From the NCBI GenBank assembly GCA_944386015.1, contig CALWZK010000082.1, positions 1 to 48,912 on the forward strand: DNA of 48,912 bases, in the 5' to 3' direction. The position numbers and the translations under genes were made by a program. The first letter of the stretch is position 1; each line of letters starts with the position of its first letter. This document shows positions 8,668 through 16,453 of the stretch, piece after piece. A model generated the notes under the pieces. The model ran no database searches. It was not told the DNA's origin and saw only the letters and a program-made list of their open reading frames with translations. The DNA comes from an uncultured Faecalibacterium sp. GTDB taxonomy: Bacteria; Bacillota; Clostridia; Oscillospirales; Ruminococcaceae.

Positions 8668-9770
8668 TCAGCATCCCCTTTCTCTGTCGGAAGTTCCGGC
8701 CTGAGAACCAAAAGGCTGCGGCCCGGCTCCAGGTGCAGGCAGGACCGCACCCTTTCCTCCGGTTCGGTGGTAATCATAATGCAGCTGTCCTGGGTGCCTG
8801 GGGCGAAAGATTCGGCGCAGAACTGCCCGCAGGATTCGGCGGGCTGGCCCGCGGCCCGGCCCAGAATTTCCAGGGCCCGGCGGAAATGTTCCGGCCCATA
8901 GCCCCGGCCGGTTTCCAGGGGTTTGTTCCATTGGCTGCCCGCCACCAGCGCCCCGCTGATCAGGACATCAAAGGTGGAATTCACCACCAGGCGGTAGATC
9001 ACCGCTTTTTCCTCCAGCATGCGGCACACCGTCCGGGCCATGGAGTAGCACGCTTCCACCGCCGGCATCTGCTCTTCCGAAGGAGCATCGGCATGCACCA
9101 GCACCGTCACCCGGGGCTCGGTGGCAGCGTCATATTGTTTGCTGATCAGGCCCATACCCCGGGCGCTCTGCTTCCAGGCGATGGACCGCATGGGGTCCTG
9201 GCTGGTGTAGGGCCGGCAGCCCGCCGTCAGAATGGGGTCCTGATACAGAAAGCGGTTGACCTCCAGCTCTCCCATCAGACCCCCCATGGCCGCATCCAGG
9301 GATGGAGAGGCAGATTCCCGGGGCGGGACAACCAGTTCCTGCAGGCCGGTGACCCGCCGGGTCATCTCGATCAGCCCCAGAAAATCCCCGCTGCCCAGAT
9401 ACAGGGGTTCCAGCAGATACCTCCCCCGCCGGGCCAGCTGCACTTCCAGCTGCCAGGAGGCCTGCCGGCGGGGCTTGAGCCAGGTTACAAGGCGGACGGT
9501 CCGCCCCCCGCCCAGAATATCTTTCTGGACAAAATCAGACGCCTGGGTTTCAAACGCCGGGTCCAGATGGAGTTTCAGAGAGACCAGGGGCCGGGGCCAG
9601 CTCTTTTGATTGGTGACTGTCAGGCGCAGCCGGGCTGGCTGGCCCGGTTCTGCCAGCAGGTCTTCCGGCACCATCCCGGCTTCCAAACCATCCAGTGCGT
9701 GTTTTTTGGAATGCGCCTGCAGGGCCAGCACCAGGATCACCAGCGCAGCTGCAAACACCAGGAATGTCAC
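8664..9770 (-). CDS. DUF58 domain protein (MoxR-associated, VWA-like)
   Basis: A 368-residue protein with one or two N-terminal membrane segments (VTFLVFAAALVILVLALQ) and a DUF58 domain whose conserved stretch is QDPMRSIAWKQSAR (about residues 180-200). DUF58 resembles a von Willebrand A fold and is nearly always encoded next to a MoxR AAA+ ATPase. I place the start at the GTG at 9770, which overlaps the moxR stop as GTGA. A longer reading frame upstream is low-complexity sequence antisense to nothing sensible and lies inside moxR. The operon order moxR-DUF58-membrane protein is the classic arrangement, suggesting chaperone-assisted assembly of an envelope complex. Confidence 0.8.
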   Translation of the reverse strand: MTFLVFAAALVILVLALQAHSKKHALDGLEAGMVPEDLLAEPGQPARLRLTVTNQKSWPRPLVSLKLHLDPAFETQASDFVQKDILGGGRTVRLVTWLKPRRQASWQLEVQLARRGRYLLEPLYLGSGDFLGLIEMTRRVTGLQELVVPPRESASPSLDAAMGGLMGELEVNRFLYQDPILTAGCRPYTSQDPMRSIAWKQSARGMGLISKQYDAATEPRVTVLVHADAPSEEQMPAVEACYSMARTVCRMLEEKAVIYRLVVNSTFDVLISGALVAGSQWNKPLETGRGYGPEHFRRALEILGRAAGQPAESCGQFCAESFAPGTQDSCIMITTEPEERVRSCLHLEPGRSLLVLRPELPTEKGDAE

Positions 9771-10711
9771 AGTTTTTCCAGCGGCACCGGGATGCTTTGC
9801 AGCAGCTGCTGCATCCGGTGGGCCGCCGCCTCCCCGTTCATGCCGCCGCCCAGGGTCAGGCGGTGGCACAGCACGGCCGGTGCCAGCTCCTTGATATCTT
9901 CCGGGATCACATATTCCCTGCCCCGCACGGCGGCCAGGGCCTGGGACGCCTTGTACAGGGCAATGGCGCCCCGGGTGGATACCCCGCCGGCAAAGGCGCT
10001 GCGGGTACGGGTGGCCTCCACCAGGTCCATCAGATAGTTTTTGACGTCATCGCTCACCTTGACCTCTACATAGGCCGACCGCACATAGGCGGTCTGTTCC
10101 GGCGTCACCAGGGTTTCCAGGCTGTCCAGAATGGCCTGGGTGGAAGGCCGGGCAATGACTTCCAGCTCCTGCTGGCGCTGCATATAGCCAAGGGACAGCC
10201 GCATCAAAAACCGGTCCATCTGGGCGTCCGGCAGCGGGAAAGTGCCGAAGGACTCCTGGGGGTTCTGGGTGGCCAGCACCATAAAGGGTTCTGCCAGACG
10301 GGTGGTGACGCCGTCCACCGTGATCTGCCTCTCTTCCATGGCCTCCAGCAGAGCCGACTGGGTCCGGGGTGTGGCCCGGTTCAGCTCATCTGCCAGCACA
10401 AAATGGCTGAACAGCGGCCCCGGCCGGAACTCAAATTCACTGGTTTTCTGATTGTAAAAATTGATGCCGGTCAGATCCGACGGCAGAAGATCCGGCGTAA
10501 ACTGCACCCGTTTGCAGTCCCCGCCCACCGTCCGGGCAAAGGCCCGCAGCAGCATGGTTTTGCCGGTGCCGGGCTTATCCTCCAGCAGCACATGGCCGGA
10601 ACAGATAAAACACACCAGAATCTTTTCGATCACGTCTTCCTTGCCCACAATCACTTTGGAGCAGTTGGAGCGTATTTTTTGCGCATAGTCTGTAAATGCA
10701 GACAGTTCCAC
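9767..10711 (-). CDS. MoxR-family AAA+ ATPase
   Basis: A 314-residue cytoplasmic ATPase. Walker A is KPGTGKT (about residues 46-52), Walker B is FVLADELNRA, and sensor 1 lies in MVLATQNPQES. The C-terminal lid region includes GVSTRGAIALYKASQALA. MoxR proteins act as chaperones that insert cofactors into, or mature, neighbouring VWA/DUF58 partners. The GTG start at 10711 has a strong GGAGG 9 bases upstream. It is first in a three-gene operon driven by a TTGACA promoter. Confidence 0.88.
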   Translation of the reverse strand: MELSAFTDYAQKIRSNCSKVIVGKEDVIEKILVCFICSGHVLLEDKPGTGKTMLLRAFARTVGGDCKRVQFTPDLLPSDLTGINFYNQKTSEFEFRPGPLFSHFVLADELNRATPRTQSALLEAMEERQITVDGVTTRLAEPFMVLATQNPQESFGTFPLPDAQMDRFLMRLSLGYMQRQQELEVIARPSTQAILDSLETLVTPEQTAYVRSAYVEVKVSDDVKNYLMDLVEATRTRSAFAGGVSTRGAIALYKASQALAAVRGREYVIPEDIKELAPAVLCHRLTLGGGMNGEAAAHRMQQLLQSIPVPLEKL

Positions 10712-10753
10712 AGGCCGTTTCCTCCCTCTTAATCATGCGTTCAGGATGCTATT

Positions 10754-10782
10754 AACATAACATCCCGCCGCCTGTGTGTCAA
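10754..10782 (-). promoter_or_regulatory. Promoter of the moxR operon
   Basis: Minus strand TTGACA, 17-base spacer, TATGTT, about 40 bases upstream of the GTG start. Confidence 0.75.
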
Positions 10783-10876
10783 TCAACCCGGCGGACATTT
10801 CCCGCCGGAAAAGGGCATTTGACCCGTCCCGCCGGAATGGCGCCCCGCAAACAGCCTCTGCACTGCCCCCAACAGC

Positions 10877-10923
10877 AAAACACCCCGCCTGCCCTGCAGC
10901 ACAAACTGCCGGGAAGCGGGGTG
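10877..10923 (-). terminator. Terminator of sdpRI, probably bidirectional
   Basis: CACCCCGC/GCGGGGTG stem with TTTTG on the minus strand and CTTTTTG on the plus strand, 20 bases past the sdpI stop. Confidence 0.75.
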
Positions 10924-10943
10924 CTTTTTGTCGCCGGGAAGAA

Positions 10944-11975
10944 TCAGCTTTCTTTTGCAGAGGAATCCAGCCGGGCCGTCAGCTCCTGATAGATCTCCCG
11001 GGTATCGTCGGCACTGGGGCCGTTGAGGACCACCGTCATGCCGCTGACGCTGAGCACGACGCAGTCATCACAGGAATCGTAGGTATACCGGGTATAATTG
11101 CCGTAGGCATCATTGGAGAAGGAACCCATCAGCATCCGCAGGTTCCCCAGGCCATAGGTGCGGATGCCTGCAGCGGGCATCTCATCCCCTGTCACATAGG
11201 ACACCGACTCAATGCTGTCATAGGAAATGGTCATATCCTGCCACAAGCTCGCATCCACTGTCAGGGAATCTTCTCCAAACACAACCTTTGCGCTGCCTGC
11301 CACCATCGCCACGGCCGCAAAGGCCAGGGCCCCCACCAGAATCAGGCGGGCCGCCATCTTCTGGGCCGGGCTGACATAGATCTTTCCTACTTCGCCATCC
11401 TGGGGATGCTGCTTGTAGTAGCGGTAGGAATAGACGCAGGGCACCACCGATGCCAGCACAATGGACGCGATGAAGACCACCATCATGGTTTTCCCCGGCA
11501 GCAGGGCGCTGATCATGCACAGCAGGCCCGCTGCCACCCAGACTTTGCCCGCAAAGCGGTGGGTGGCGTTCCAGTTTGCTTCGCTGGCCAGGGTCCACTT
11601 GACCCGGATGCCCATGGTGTGGTTCTGGCGGATTTTGGGCATATAGTTGCCTACCACCAGAAACAGCAGCCCGAAAGCAAAACAGGTGATGAGATATGTG
11701 ATTCTGATCCCCGCCGCCCCCTGCTGTACCGCCATCCTGATGGCCGCCATCAGCAGCGAGACAACCGGCATCAGCCAAAAGATCAGCCCCACCGCTTTTT
11801 TGCTCTGGCCCTGCCGGTTGCGGTGGTCTGCAAACACCAGCACCAGACAAACCCAGTGGACCGCCAGCAGCCCGACACAGGGCCAGAGAATCTGCCAGCC
11901 CAGCGCAGCGGGCAGCAGAATCACCAGGGAAGAAAGCAGCAATTTGACTTTGTGTTCAGCCATCGTTTTTTTCAT
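10944..11975 (-). CDS. sdpI: SdpI-family immunity-like membrane protein
   Basis: A 343-residue protein with at least six hydrophobic segments and a C-terminal extracytoplasmic or cytoplasmic domain of about 110 residues. The SdpI signature is NYMPKIRQNHTMGIRVKWTL followed by NWNATHRFAGK (about residues 107-140). In Bacillus subtilis SdpI protects against the SdpC toxin and sequesters the repressor SdpR when toxin is bound; no sdpC-like toxin is visible here. The C-terminal domain after residue 215 (DSLTVDASL...YDSIESVSYV) resembles DUF5673/PH-like sensor extensions, unlike the short B. subtilis protein. The ATG at 11975 and the adjacent GTG at 11978 share AAGGAG. The start lies inside the end of sdpR. 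Confidence 0.8.
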   Translation of the reverse strand: MKKTMAEHKVKLLLSSLVILLPAALGWQILWPCVGLLAVHWVCLVLVFADHRNRQGQSKKAVGLIFWLMPVVSLLMAAIRMAVQQGAAGIRITYLITCFAFGLLFLVVGNYMPKIRQNHTMGIRVKWTLASEANWNATHRFAGKVWVAAGLLCMISALLPGKTMMVVFIASIVLASVVPCVYSYRYYKQHPQDGEVGKIYVSPAQKMAARLILVGALAFAAVAMVAGSAKVVFGEDSLTVDASLWQDMTISYDSIESVSYVTGDEMPAAGIRTYGLGNLRMLMGSFSNDAYGNYTRYTYDSCDDCVVLSVSGMTVVLNGPSADDTREIYQELTARLDSSAKES

Positions 11976-12243
11976 CACCGGACACTCCTTTCAAATCCGT
12001 GATCCAGAGCATCACTTCCTCCAGAACAGAGGCATTCAGTTCATAGTAGATGTACTTGCCTTCCCGCTGGTCGCGGATCAGGTCCGCATCCTTCAGCACC
12101 GACAGGTGCCGCGAGATGGAGGCCGCCGTCACCGGGAAATGCTCTGAAATTTCCCCCGCCGACAGGCGCCCTCCTTTCAGCAGATTGAGGATTTCCCGCC
12201 GGATCGGGTCGGCCAGCGCCTTCAGGGTCAGCTGCAAGCTCAA
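11956..12243 (-). CDS. sdpR: ArsR-family autorepressor (SdpR-like)
   Basis: A 95-residue winged-helix protein: MSLQLTLKALADPIRREILNLL and the recognition helix region PVTAASISRHLSVLKDADLI are typical of ArsR/SdpR. No metal-binding CxC motif is present, which fits SdpR rather than a metal sensor. The TTG start at 12243 is fixed by AGGAGG 8 bases upstream; no ATG lies nearby in frame. The 3' end overlaps sdpI by 20 bases. It most likely represses its own operon through the palindrome at 12272-12294. Confidence 0.85.
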   Translation of the reverse strand: MSLQLTLKALADPIRREILNLLKGGRLSAGEISEHFPVTAASISRHLSVLKDADLIRDQREGKYIYYELNASVLEEVMLWITDLKGVSGDEKNDG

Positions 12244-12271
12244 GGATTTTGCCTCCTTTCAGGTTCTACAT

Positions 12272-12294
12272 TTAACATTTAGACTAATTGTTAA
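12272..12294. promoter_or_regulatory. Palindromic operator upstream of sdpR
   Basis: A 23-base inverted repeat, TTAACATTTAG-A-CTAATTGTTAA, with 10 of 11 positions symmetric. It sits directly upstream of the sdpR ribosome binding site in the AT-rich promoter region, the expected site for an ArsR-family autorepressor. Confidence 0.75.
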
Positions 12295-12359
12295 CCATAC
12301 AATACCATAGATTTCGTTCCCTGTCAAGAGAATGGCTGTTTGCTCGCCCGGCCCGGCGA

Positions 12360-12388
12360 TTGACTTTGCCTTTTCGCCCTACTATAAT
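12360..12388 (+). promoter_or_regulatory. Promoter of the HxlR regulator
   Basis: TTGACT, 17-base spacer, TATAAT, ending about 58 bases upstream of the start codon. Confidence 0.8.
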
Positions 12389-12445
12389 GAAAAAAACGCA
12401 ATATATTCCAGTTGTCCCATACTGTTTGAAAGGAGAGTATCCTCC

Positions 12446-12793
12446 ATGCCGGAACCGCAGAACTACCAGTCCTGTATTGCCAGCGCCAGGCTGGCCGACA
12501 CAGGATTCAGCTATACCCTGTCCCTCATCAACGGAAAATACAAGATGACCATCCTCTACACCCTCATGTGTTTCGGGGTGGTTCGTTTCAACGAAATGAA
12601 GCGTTACATCGGCGAGATTTCCTACAAAACCCTTAGTGCCACCCTCAAGGAGCTGGAGGCGGACCAGCTGATCCACCGGGAGGAGTACCCCCAGATTCCC
12701 CCCAAGGTGGAGTACAGCCTCACCCCCCGGGGGCGGTCTCTGATCCCGATTCTGGACCAGATGTGCGACTGGGGCGAAAAGAACCGGCTGTGA
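12446..12793 (+). CDS. HxlR-family winged-helix transcriptional regulator
   Basis: A 115-residue single-domain DNA-binding protein. INGKYKMTILYTLM, VRFNEMKRYIGEISYKTLSATLKELEADQLIHREEYPQ and YSLTPRGRSLIPILDQMCDWG are the standard HxlR/MarR-like helices and wing. HxlR proteins often respond to redox or electrophile stress, some through a Cys near residue 10-15. Here Cys at residue 9 (NYQSCIASARL) is in a similar place, which is suggestive only. The ATG at 12446 has AGGAG 9-10 bases upstream; an upstream frame extension starts before the promoter and is rejected. No adjacent target gene is obvious. Confidence 0.85.
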   Translation: MPEPQNYQSCIASARLADTGFSYTLSLINGKYKMTILYTLMCFGVVRFNEMKRYIGEISYKTLSATLKELEADQLIHREEYPQIPPKVEYSLTPRGRSLIPILDQMCDWGEKNRL

Positions 12794-12908
12794 ATGCTGA
12801 GGCTTCCGTTTTTTCTCTTTCCTTGAAAAAACCGGGGCGCCTTTTTCGTTTTATGAAGAGGAACCTGCAGGGGTTCCCTGATTGAAGGACAGGAGGAGAG
12901 CAGAAACC

Positions 12909-13601
12909 ATGAACGAAGAGATCCTGGTGGTGGACGACGAGAGCGCCATTGCCGACCTGGTGGAAGTCTACCTGAAAGGGGAAGGATATACCGTACATAA
13001 ATGCAGCACCGCCGCCCAGGCGCTGGACTGCGTGGAACATCAGAAAGTAGACCTTGCCATTTTGGATGTGATGCTGCCCGACCAGAGCGGCTTTTCCCTT
13101 TGCCGGAAAATTCGGGAAACCCATCTGTTTCCCATCCTGATGCTCACCGCCAAGGTGGAGGACATGGACAAAATCACCGGCCTGGCCCTGGGCGCCGACG
13201 ATTACATCACCAAGCCTTTCAACCCCCTGGAGCTGGTGGCCCGGGTCAAAACCCAGCTGCGCCGCTACATCCGCTACAACAGGGGCAGCGGCGCTGCTCC
13301 CTCCCAGGAATACGACATCCGGGGGTTGCAGATTTCCAAGACAAGCCACAAATGCTTTCTCTTTGGGGAAGAACTGAACCTGACCCCGCTGGAATTTTCC
13401 ATCCTCTGGGTGCTGTGCAGCCGGCAGGGCAAGGTGGTATCCAGCGAGGAGCTGTTTGAGGCGGCCTGGGGCGAGAAGTATCTGGACAGCAACAATACGG
13501 TGATGAGCCACATCGCCCGGCTGCGGGAAAAGATGCACGAAAACAGCCGCCGGCCCAAATTCATCAAGACGGTCTGGGGGGTAGGATACACCATTGAATA
13601 A
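12909..13601 (+). CDS. OmpR/VanR-type response regulator
   Basis: A 230-residue two-domain regulator. The receiver domain (residues 1-118) contains VVDDE, the phospho-acceptor Asp53 in ILDVMLPD, and the conserved Lys in DYITKPF. The winged-helix effector (about 135-230) has LTPLEFSILWVLCSRQGKVVSSEELFEAAWG and ends KTVWGVGYTIE, typical of VanR. The ATG at 12909 gives MNEEILVVDDE with AGGAG 10 bases upstream. The stop overlaps the histidine kinase start by 8 bases, so the pair is co-translated. No vanHAX, transporter or resistance gene is adjacent, so its regulon is unknown. Confidence 0.9.
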   Translation: MNEEILVVDDESAIADLVEVYLKGEGYTVHKCSTAAQALDCVEHQKVDLAILDVMLPDQSGFSLCRKIRETHLFPILMLTAKVEDMDKITGLALGADDYITKPFNPLELVARVKTQLRRYIRYNRGSGAAPSQEYDIRGLQISKTSHKCFLFGEELNLTPLEFSILWVLCSRQGKVVSSEELFEAAWGEKYLDSNNTVMSHIARLREKMHENSRRPKFIKTVWGVGYTIE

Positions 13602-14724
13602 GCTGTTCAAAACCCGCCGGGAATCCGCCCTCCCGGCCGACCGTGCCCGGCAGGCCGGGCTGCGGTACTGGGGCTGGTATATGCTGGCTCTCACCCTCTG
13701 GGCCGCAGCTGTATCGGCTGCCGCCATCCTGGGCCCTTGGGTCTGTTCTTTCTTCGTCTGGTATGAATCCAACCCCCTTTACCGTTATCTGAGCCTGATC
13801 CGGAGCAATGCCCTGCTGTTGTATCTGCTGGCGATTGTAATTGGTTGGGTTGTCATCAGCTACCGGTTCATCGCCCGCTCTGCCCAGGACCAGGCCTGGC
13901 TGCTGGCCGGGGCCGAAGCCCTGGGGCATCCAACCGACACCCCCATCCAGCTGCCGGACCGGATGAAGAGCGCCGAAGACCAGCTGAATCTGGCCCGGGA
14001 GCAGGCGCTGCGCACCGCCCAGGCCGCCAAAGAGGCGGAACAGCGGAAAAATGATCTGGTGGTCTATCTGGCCCACGATCTGAAAACGCCCCTGACCAGC
14101 GTCATCGGCTATCTGACCCTGCTGCAGGATGAGCCCCAGATTTCCCCCGAAATGCGGGCCCGGTATACCGGCATTGCCCTGGAAAAATCCGAGCGGCTGG
14201 AAGATCTGATCAACGAATTTTTCGACATCACCCGCTTCAGCCTCACCCATCTGGAACTGGAAAAGCAGGAAATTGACCTCAAACGGATGCTGGAACAGAT
14301 GGCCAGCGAATTTGAGCCGGTGCTGTCCGGCCGCAGGATGCAGTGCCGGCTGGACCTGCCTGGCCCGCTGCCCCTGGTCTGCGACCCCAACAAGATGGCC
14401 CGGGTCTTTGACAATCTGTTCAACAACGCCTGCCACTATGCCTACCCTGACTCGGTGCTGGCCGTGGCCGGGCGGCAGGAGGATGACCAGGTGGTCATCA
14501 CGTTCCGCAATGCAGGGGCCACCATCCCGCCCGAAAAACTGGACCGGATGTTTGAGCAGTTTTTCCGTCTGGATCCCTCCCGCGGGACCCGTTCCGGCAG
14601 TGCCGGGCTGGGGCTTGCCATTGCAAGGGAAATTGTCCAGGCCCATGGCGGCACCATCACCGCCCAGAGCGCTGACGAACAGGTGGTTTTCACCGTTGCC
14701 CTGCCCCGCCAGGCAAAAGCATGA
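13594..14724 (+). CDS. VanS-type sensor histidine kinase
   Basis: A 376-residue membrane kinase that partners the response regulator at 12909. Two hydrophobic segments (about residues 30-52 and 72-90) flank a short extracytoplasmic loop of about 20 residues. The linker is followed by HisKA with the phosphorylatable His161 in YLAHDLKTPLTS, then HATPase_c with N box VFDNLFNNACHYA, an F-box region MFEQFFRLDPSR and G2 GSAGLGLAIAREIV. The TTG start at 13594 overlaps the regulator stop and has AGGA 7 bases upstream. The tiny sensor loop suggests sensing in or near the membrane, as for VanS or envelope-stress kinases. Confidence 0.88.
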   Translation: MNKLFKTRRESALPADRARQAGLRYWGWYMLALTLWAAAVSAAAILGPWVCSFFVWYESNPLYRYLSLIRSNALLLYLLAIVIGWVVISYRFIARSAQDQAWLLAGAEALGHPTDTPIQLPDRMKSAEDQLNLAREQALRTAQAAKEAEQRKNDLVVYLAHDLKTPLTSVIGYLTLLQDEPQISPEMRARYTGIALEKSERLEDLINEFFDITRFSLTHLELEKQEIDLKRMLEQMASEFEPVLSGRRMQCRLDLPGPLPLVCDPNKMARVFDNLFNNACHYAYPDSVLAVAGRQEDDQVVITFRNAGATIPPEKLDRMFEQFFRLDPSRGTRSGSAGLGLAIAREIVQAHGGTITAQSADEQVVFTVALPRQAKA

Positions 14725-14725
14725 C

Positions 14726-14764
14726 AGCAAAAAGGCCCATCCGGTATCCGCCGGACGGGCCTTT
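14726..14764. terminator. Bidirectional terminator between the kinase and rsgI
   Basis: GGCCCaTCCGG/CCGGAcGGGCC stem between convergent genes. The minus-strand side has TTTTTG; the plus side has TTTG and a later TTTT. Confidence 0.8.
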
Positions 14765-14799
14765 GCTATGCTGTTTTATCCGGGCAGCCGGGCCGCGGG

Positions 14800-15435
14800 T
14801 CAATCGTCCCGGTCGTCGTGGTCGTCATCCCAGTCGCCCTTTCGGGAAGTCTGGGCATCAGCAGTCTGATCTGTTCCGGCATCGCCCGCCGAGACCTGAA
14901 CCGAACCTTTGAACTCATCCAGAATGGTTTCCCGCAGGTCTTTTTCCATCTCATCCCGCCAGTGGCTGCTTCCGCCGCTGGCCGAGAGGGAAACGGTGCC
15001 GCCTGTTTCCAGGTATCCCATGCGAAGGGCCCGCTTCACCAGGTCCTCCACCACATCGTCGCATTCCTCGCCCCGGAAATCATAGCCTTCGATGAGGGCT
15101 TCGCCGTCCTGGTTCAGCCCCTCCAGTTTCACTACATCATCCTCCCGGTTGACCGACAGCTGGACATCCGGGTTGATCTGGAGCCGGACGGTACCGTACA
15201 CCATCCATTGGGGCCGGATGAAGCCGAAGAACAGCACACCCAGGCCCAGAAGCACCACCACAAGGCCCACCAGCCACCAGGCCCGAAACCGCCGGGCCGG
15301 CGGCAGCTGCAGCTCCACCACCTGGTCCACCGTCTCCCCCACCTCATAGTGGAGGTTGGCAGCCCGCAGGAAACGGCCCCGCTCGTCCAGCACCACCGCA
15401 TAGGCGGGGTGGGTTTCCATCACAAGATATTTCAT
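14800..15435 (-). CDS. RsgI-like anti-sigma-I factor
   Basis: A 211-residue single-pass membrane protein. The N-terminal RsgI_N domain (MKYLVMETHPAYAVVLDERGRFLRAANL..., residues 1-50) binds sigma-I. A membrane segment lies at about 52-74 (WWLVGLVVVLLGLGVLFFGF), followed by an extracellular part with YGTVRLQINPDVQLSVN, the short beta domain found after the membrane segment in RsgI proteins. The tail is acidic (DWDDDHDDRDD) and has no carbohydrate-binding module, unlike cellulosomal RsgI proteins. Its start overlaps the sigma factor stop by 4 bases (ATGA). It is expected to hold sigma-I at the membrane until an envelope signal releases it. Confidence 0.75.
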   Translation of the reverse strand: MKYLVMETHPAYAVVLDERGRFLRAANLHYEVGETVDQVVELQLPPARRFRAWWLVGLVVVLLGLGVLFFGFIRPQWMVYGTVRLQINPDVQLSVNREDDVVKLEGLNQDGEALIEGYDFRGEECDDVVEDLVKRALRMGYLETGGTVSLSASGGSSHWRDEMEKDLRETILDEFKGSVQVSAGDAGTDQTADAQTSRKGDWDDDHDDRDD

Positions 15436-16199
15436 GTCCGCTCTCCTCCCTTTGGTGCGATCTGGCGCAGGTGGCCCCGGATGATTTCATAGCCATTGGT
15501 GAAGGCCAGCAGGATGGCCACCAGGTATTTCCGGTGGCGCTCGATGGTCTTTTTGTCCACACCTGACCCCATGGCCAGCTCCCGCACCGGCAGCCGCCCC
15601 GTGTGGACCAGCCGGTCTAGCAGCATAGGGTTGGCCCGGGCACAGTTCAGCACCGCATGGCAGGCGGCCATGGTCCGCTCCTGGCGGGGGCAGTTGTCTG
15701 CCACATCCGAGAAGGAAAGGCCGAAGGTGGCCAGCTGGCGGCCAAACTCCTGGATCTCTTCCCGGCTGGCCGCCCGCAGGTCATAGGCCCCGATCTCATC
15801 CCGGCTGTCGGGCAGGGTTTCCAGCAGCTGGCGGCCATCCTCCCCGGCCGGGGTTTCCAGGGGGACCAGGCCGCTGTGCCGCTGCTCCACCCGGTAAAAG
15901 TCGATCAGCCGGTTGCGGATGGCCGTGGATGCATAGGGCAAAAAGGCCCCCCGGCCCCTCTGGTAGGAAAGGGCCGCCTCATAAAAGGCGGTGGCCGCAA
16001 TGTTCAGCTCATCCTCATGGCCCGCCTCGGGGGCGGCATGGGTGAATTTAAAGGTCTCACTGCGTATAAATGGCATGTACTGCCCGATCAATGCATCGGC
16101 TGATGCCGGGTCTTTCTGGGCGGCCCAGACCTGGGCCTCAATTTTGTGCTCCTTGCGGAGTGGGGAGCCTTCCGGCTCCATTTGCAACTGTCTGTGCAC
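15432..16199 (-). CDS. sigI: RNA polymerase sigma-I-type factor
   Basis: A 255-residue sigma-70-related factor. Region 2 is seen in FLPYASTAIRNRLIDFYRVEQRH (about residues 85-115) preceded by DELNIAATAFYEAALSYQRGRGAF; the C-terminal domain ends in DKKTIERHRKYLVAILLAFTNGYEIIRGHL, the SigI-C helix-turn-helix. The GTG at 16199 is preferred because GGAGG lies 7 bases upstream; a downstream ATG gives MEPEGSP. It is paired with rsgI, the usual arrangement. Sigma-I controls heat/envelope stress genes in bacilli and polysaccharide-sensing regulons in Clostridia. No clear autoregulated promoter could be recognised. Confidence 0.8.
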   Translation of the reverse strand: MHRQLQMEPEGSPLRKEHKIEAQVWAAQKDPASADALIGQYMPFIRSETFKFTHAAPEAGHEDELNIAATAFYEAALSYQRGRGAFLPYASTAIRNRLIDFYRVEQRHSGLVPLETPAGEDGRQLLETLPDSRDEIGAYDLRAASREEIQEFGRQLATFGLSFSDVADNCPRQERTMAACHAVLNCARANPMLLDRLVHTGRLPVRELAMGSGVDKKTIERHRKYLVAILLAFTNGYEIIRGHLRQIAPKGGERT

Positions 16200-16383
16200 T
16201 TGAATTCCTCCCTCCTGGTCTTTCCTCAGGTACACCCTTGCCAGCAGAATACGGAGCTGCTGTCGGATTTTCGGGGACAGACTGCATCTTTCTTTTTTAG
16301 TGTATCACATTGGAGGGCGGTTGGCGATGGCATGGCGGGATAAAATCCTCAAAAACCGGAAAAAGCCCCTTTTCTCCCCCGGC

Positions 16384-16412
16384 TTGACATTCCTCTGGCC
16401 GGGCTGTATCAT
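16384..16412 (+). promoter_or_regulatory. Promoter of the short-chain dehydrogenase
   Basis: TTGACA, 17-base spacer, TATCAT, about 42 bases before the start codon. Confidence 0.7.
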
Positions 16413-16453
16413 GAAATCAATCCACATACCATCATTTGAGAGGAGCAGAGTCT

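Noticed and set aside
12909-14724. Vancomycin resistance locus
   Set aside because: Only regulator and kinase similarity to VanR/VanS; no vanH, ligase, vanX or vanT-like gene in the window.
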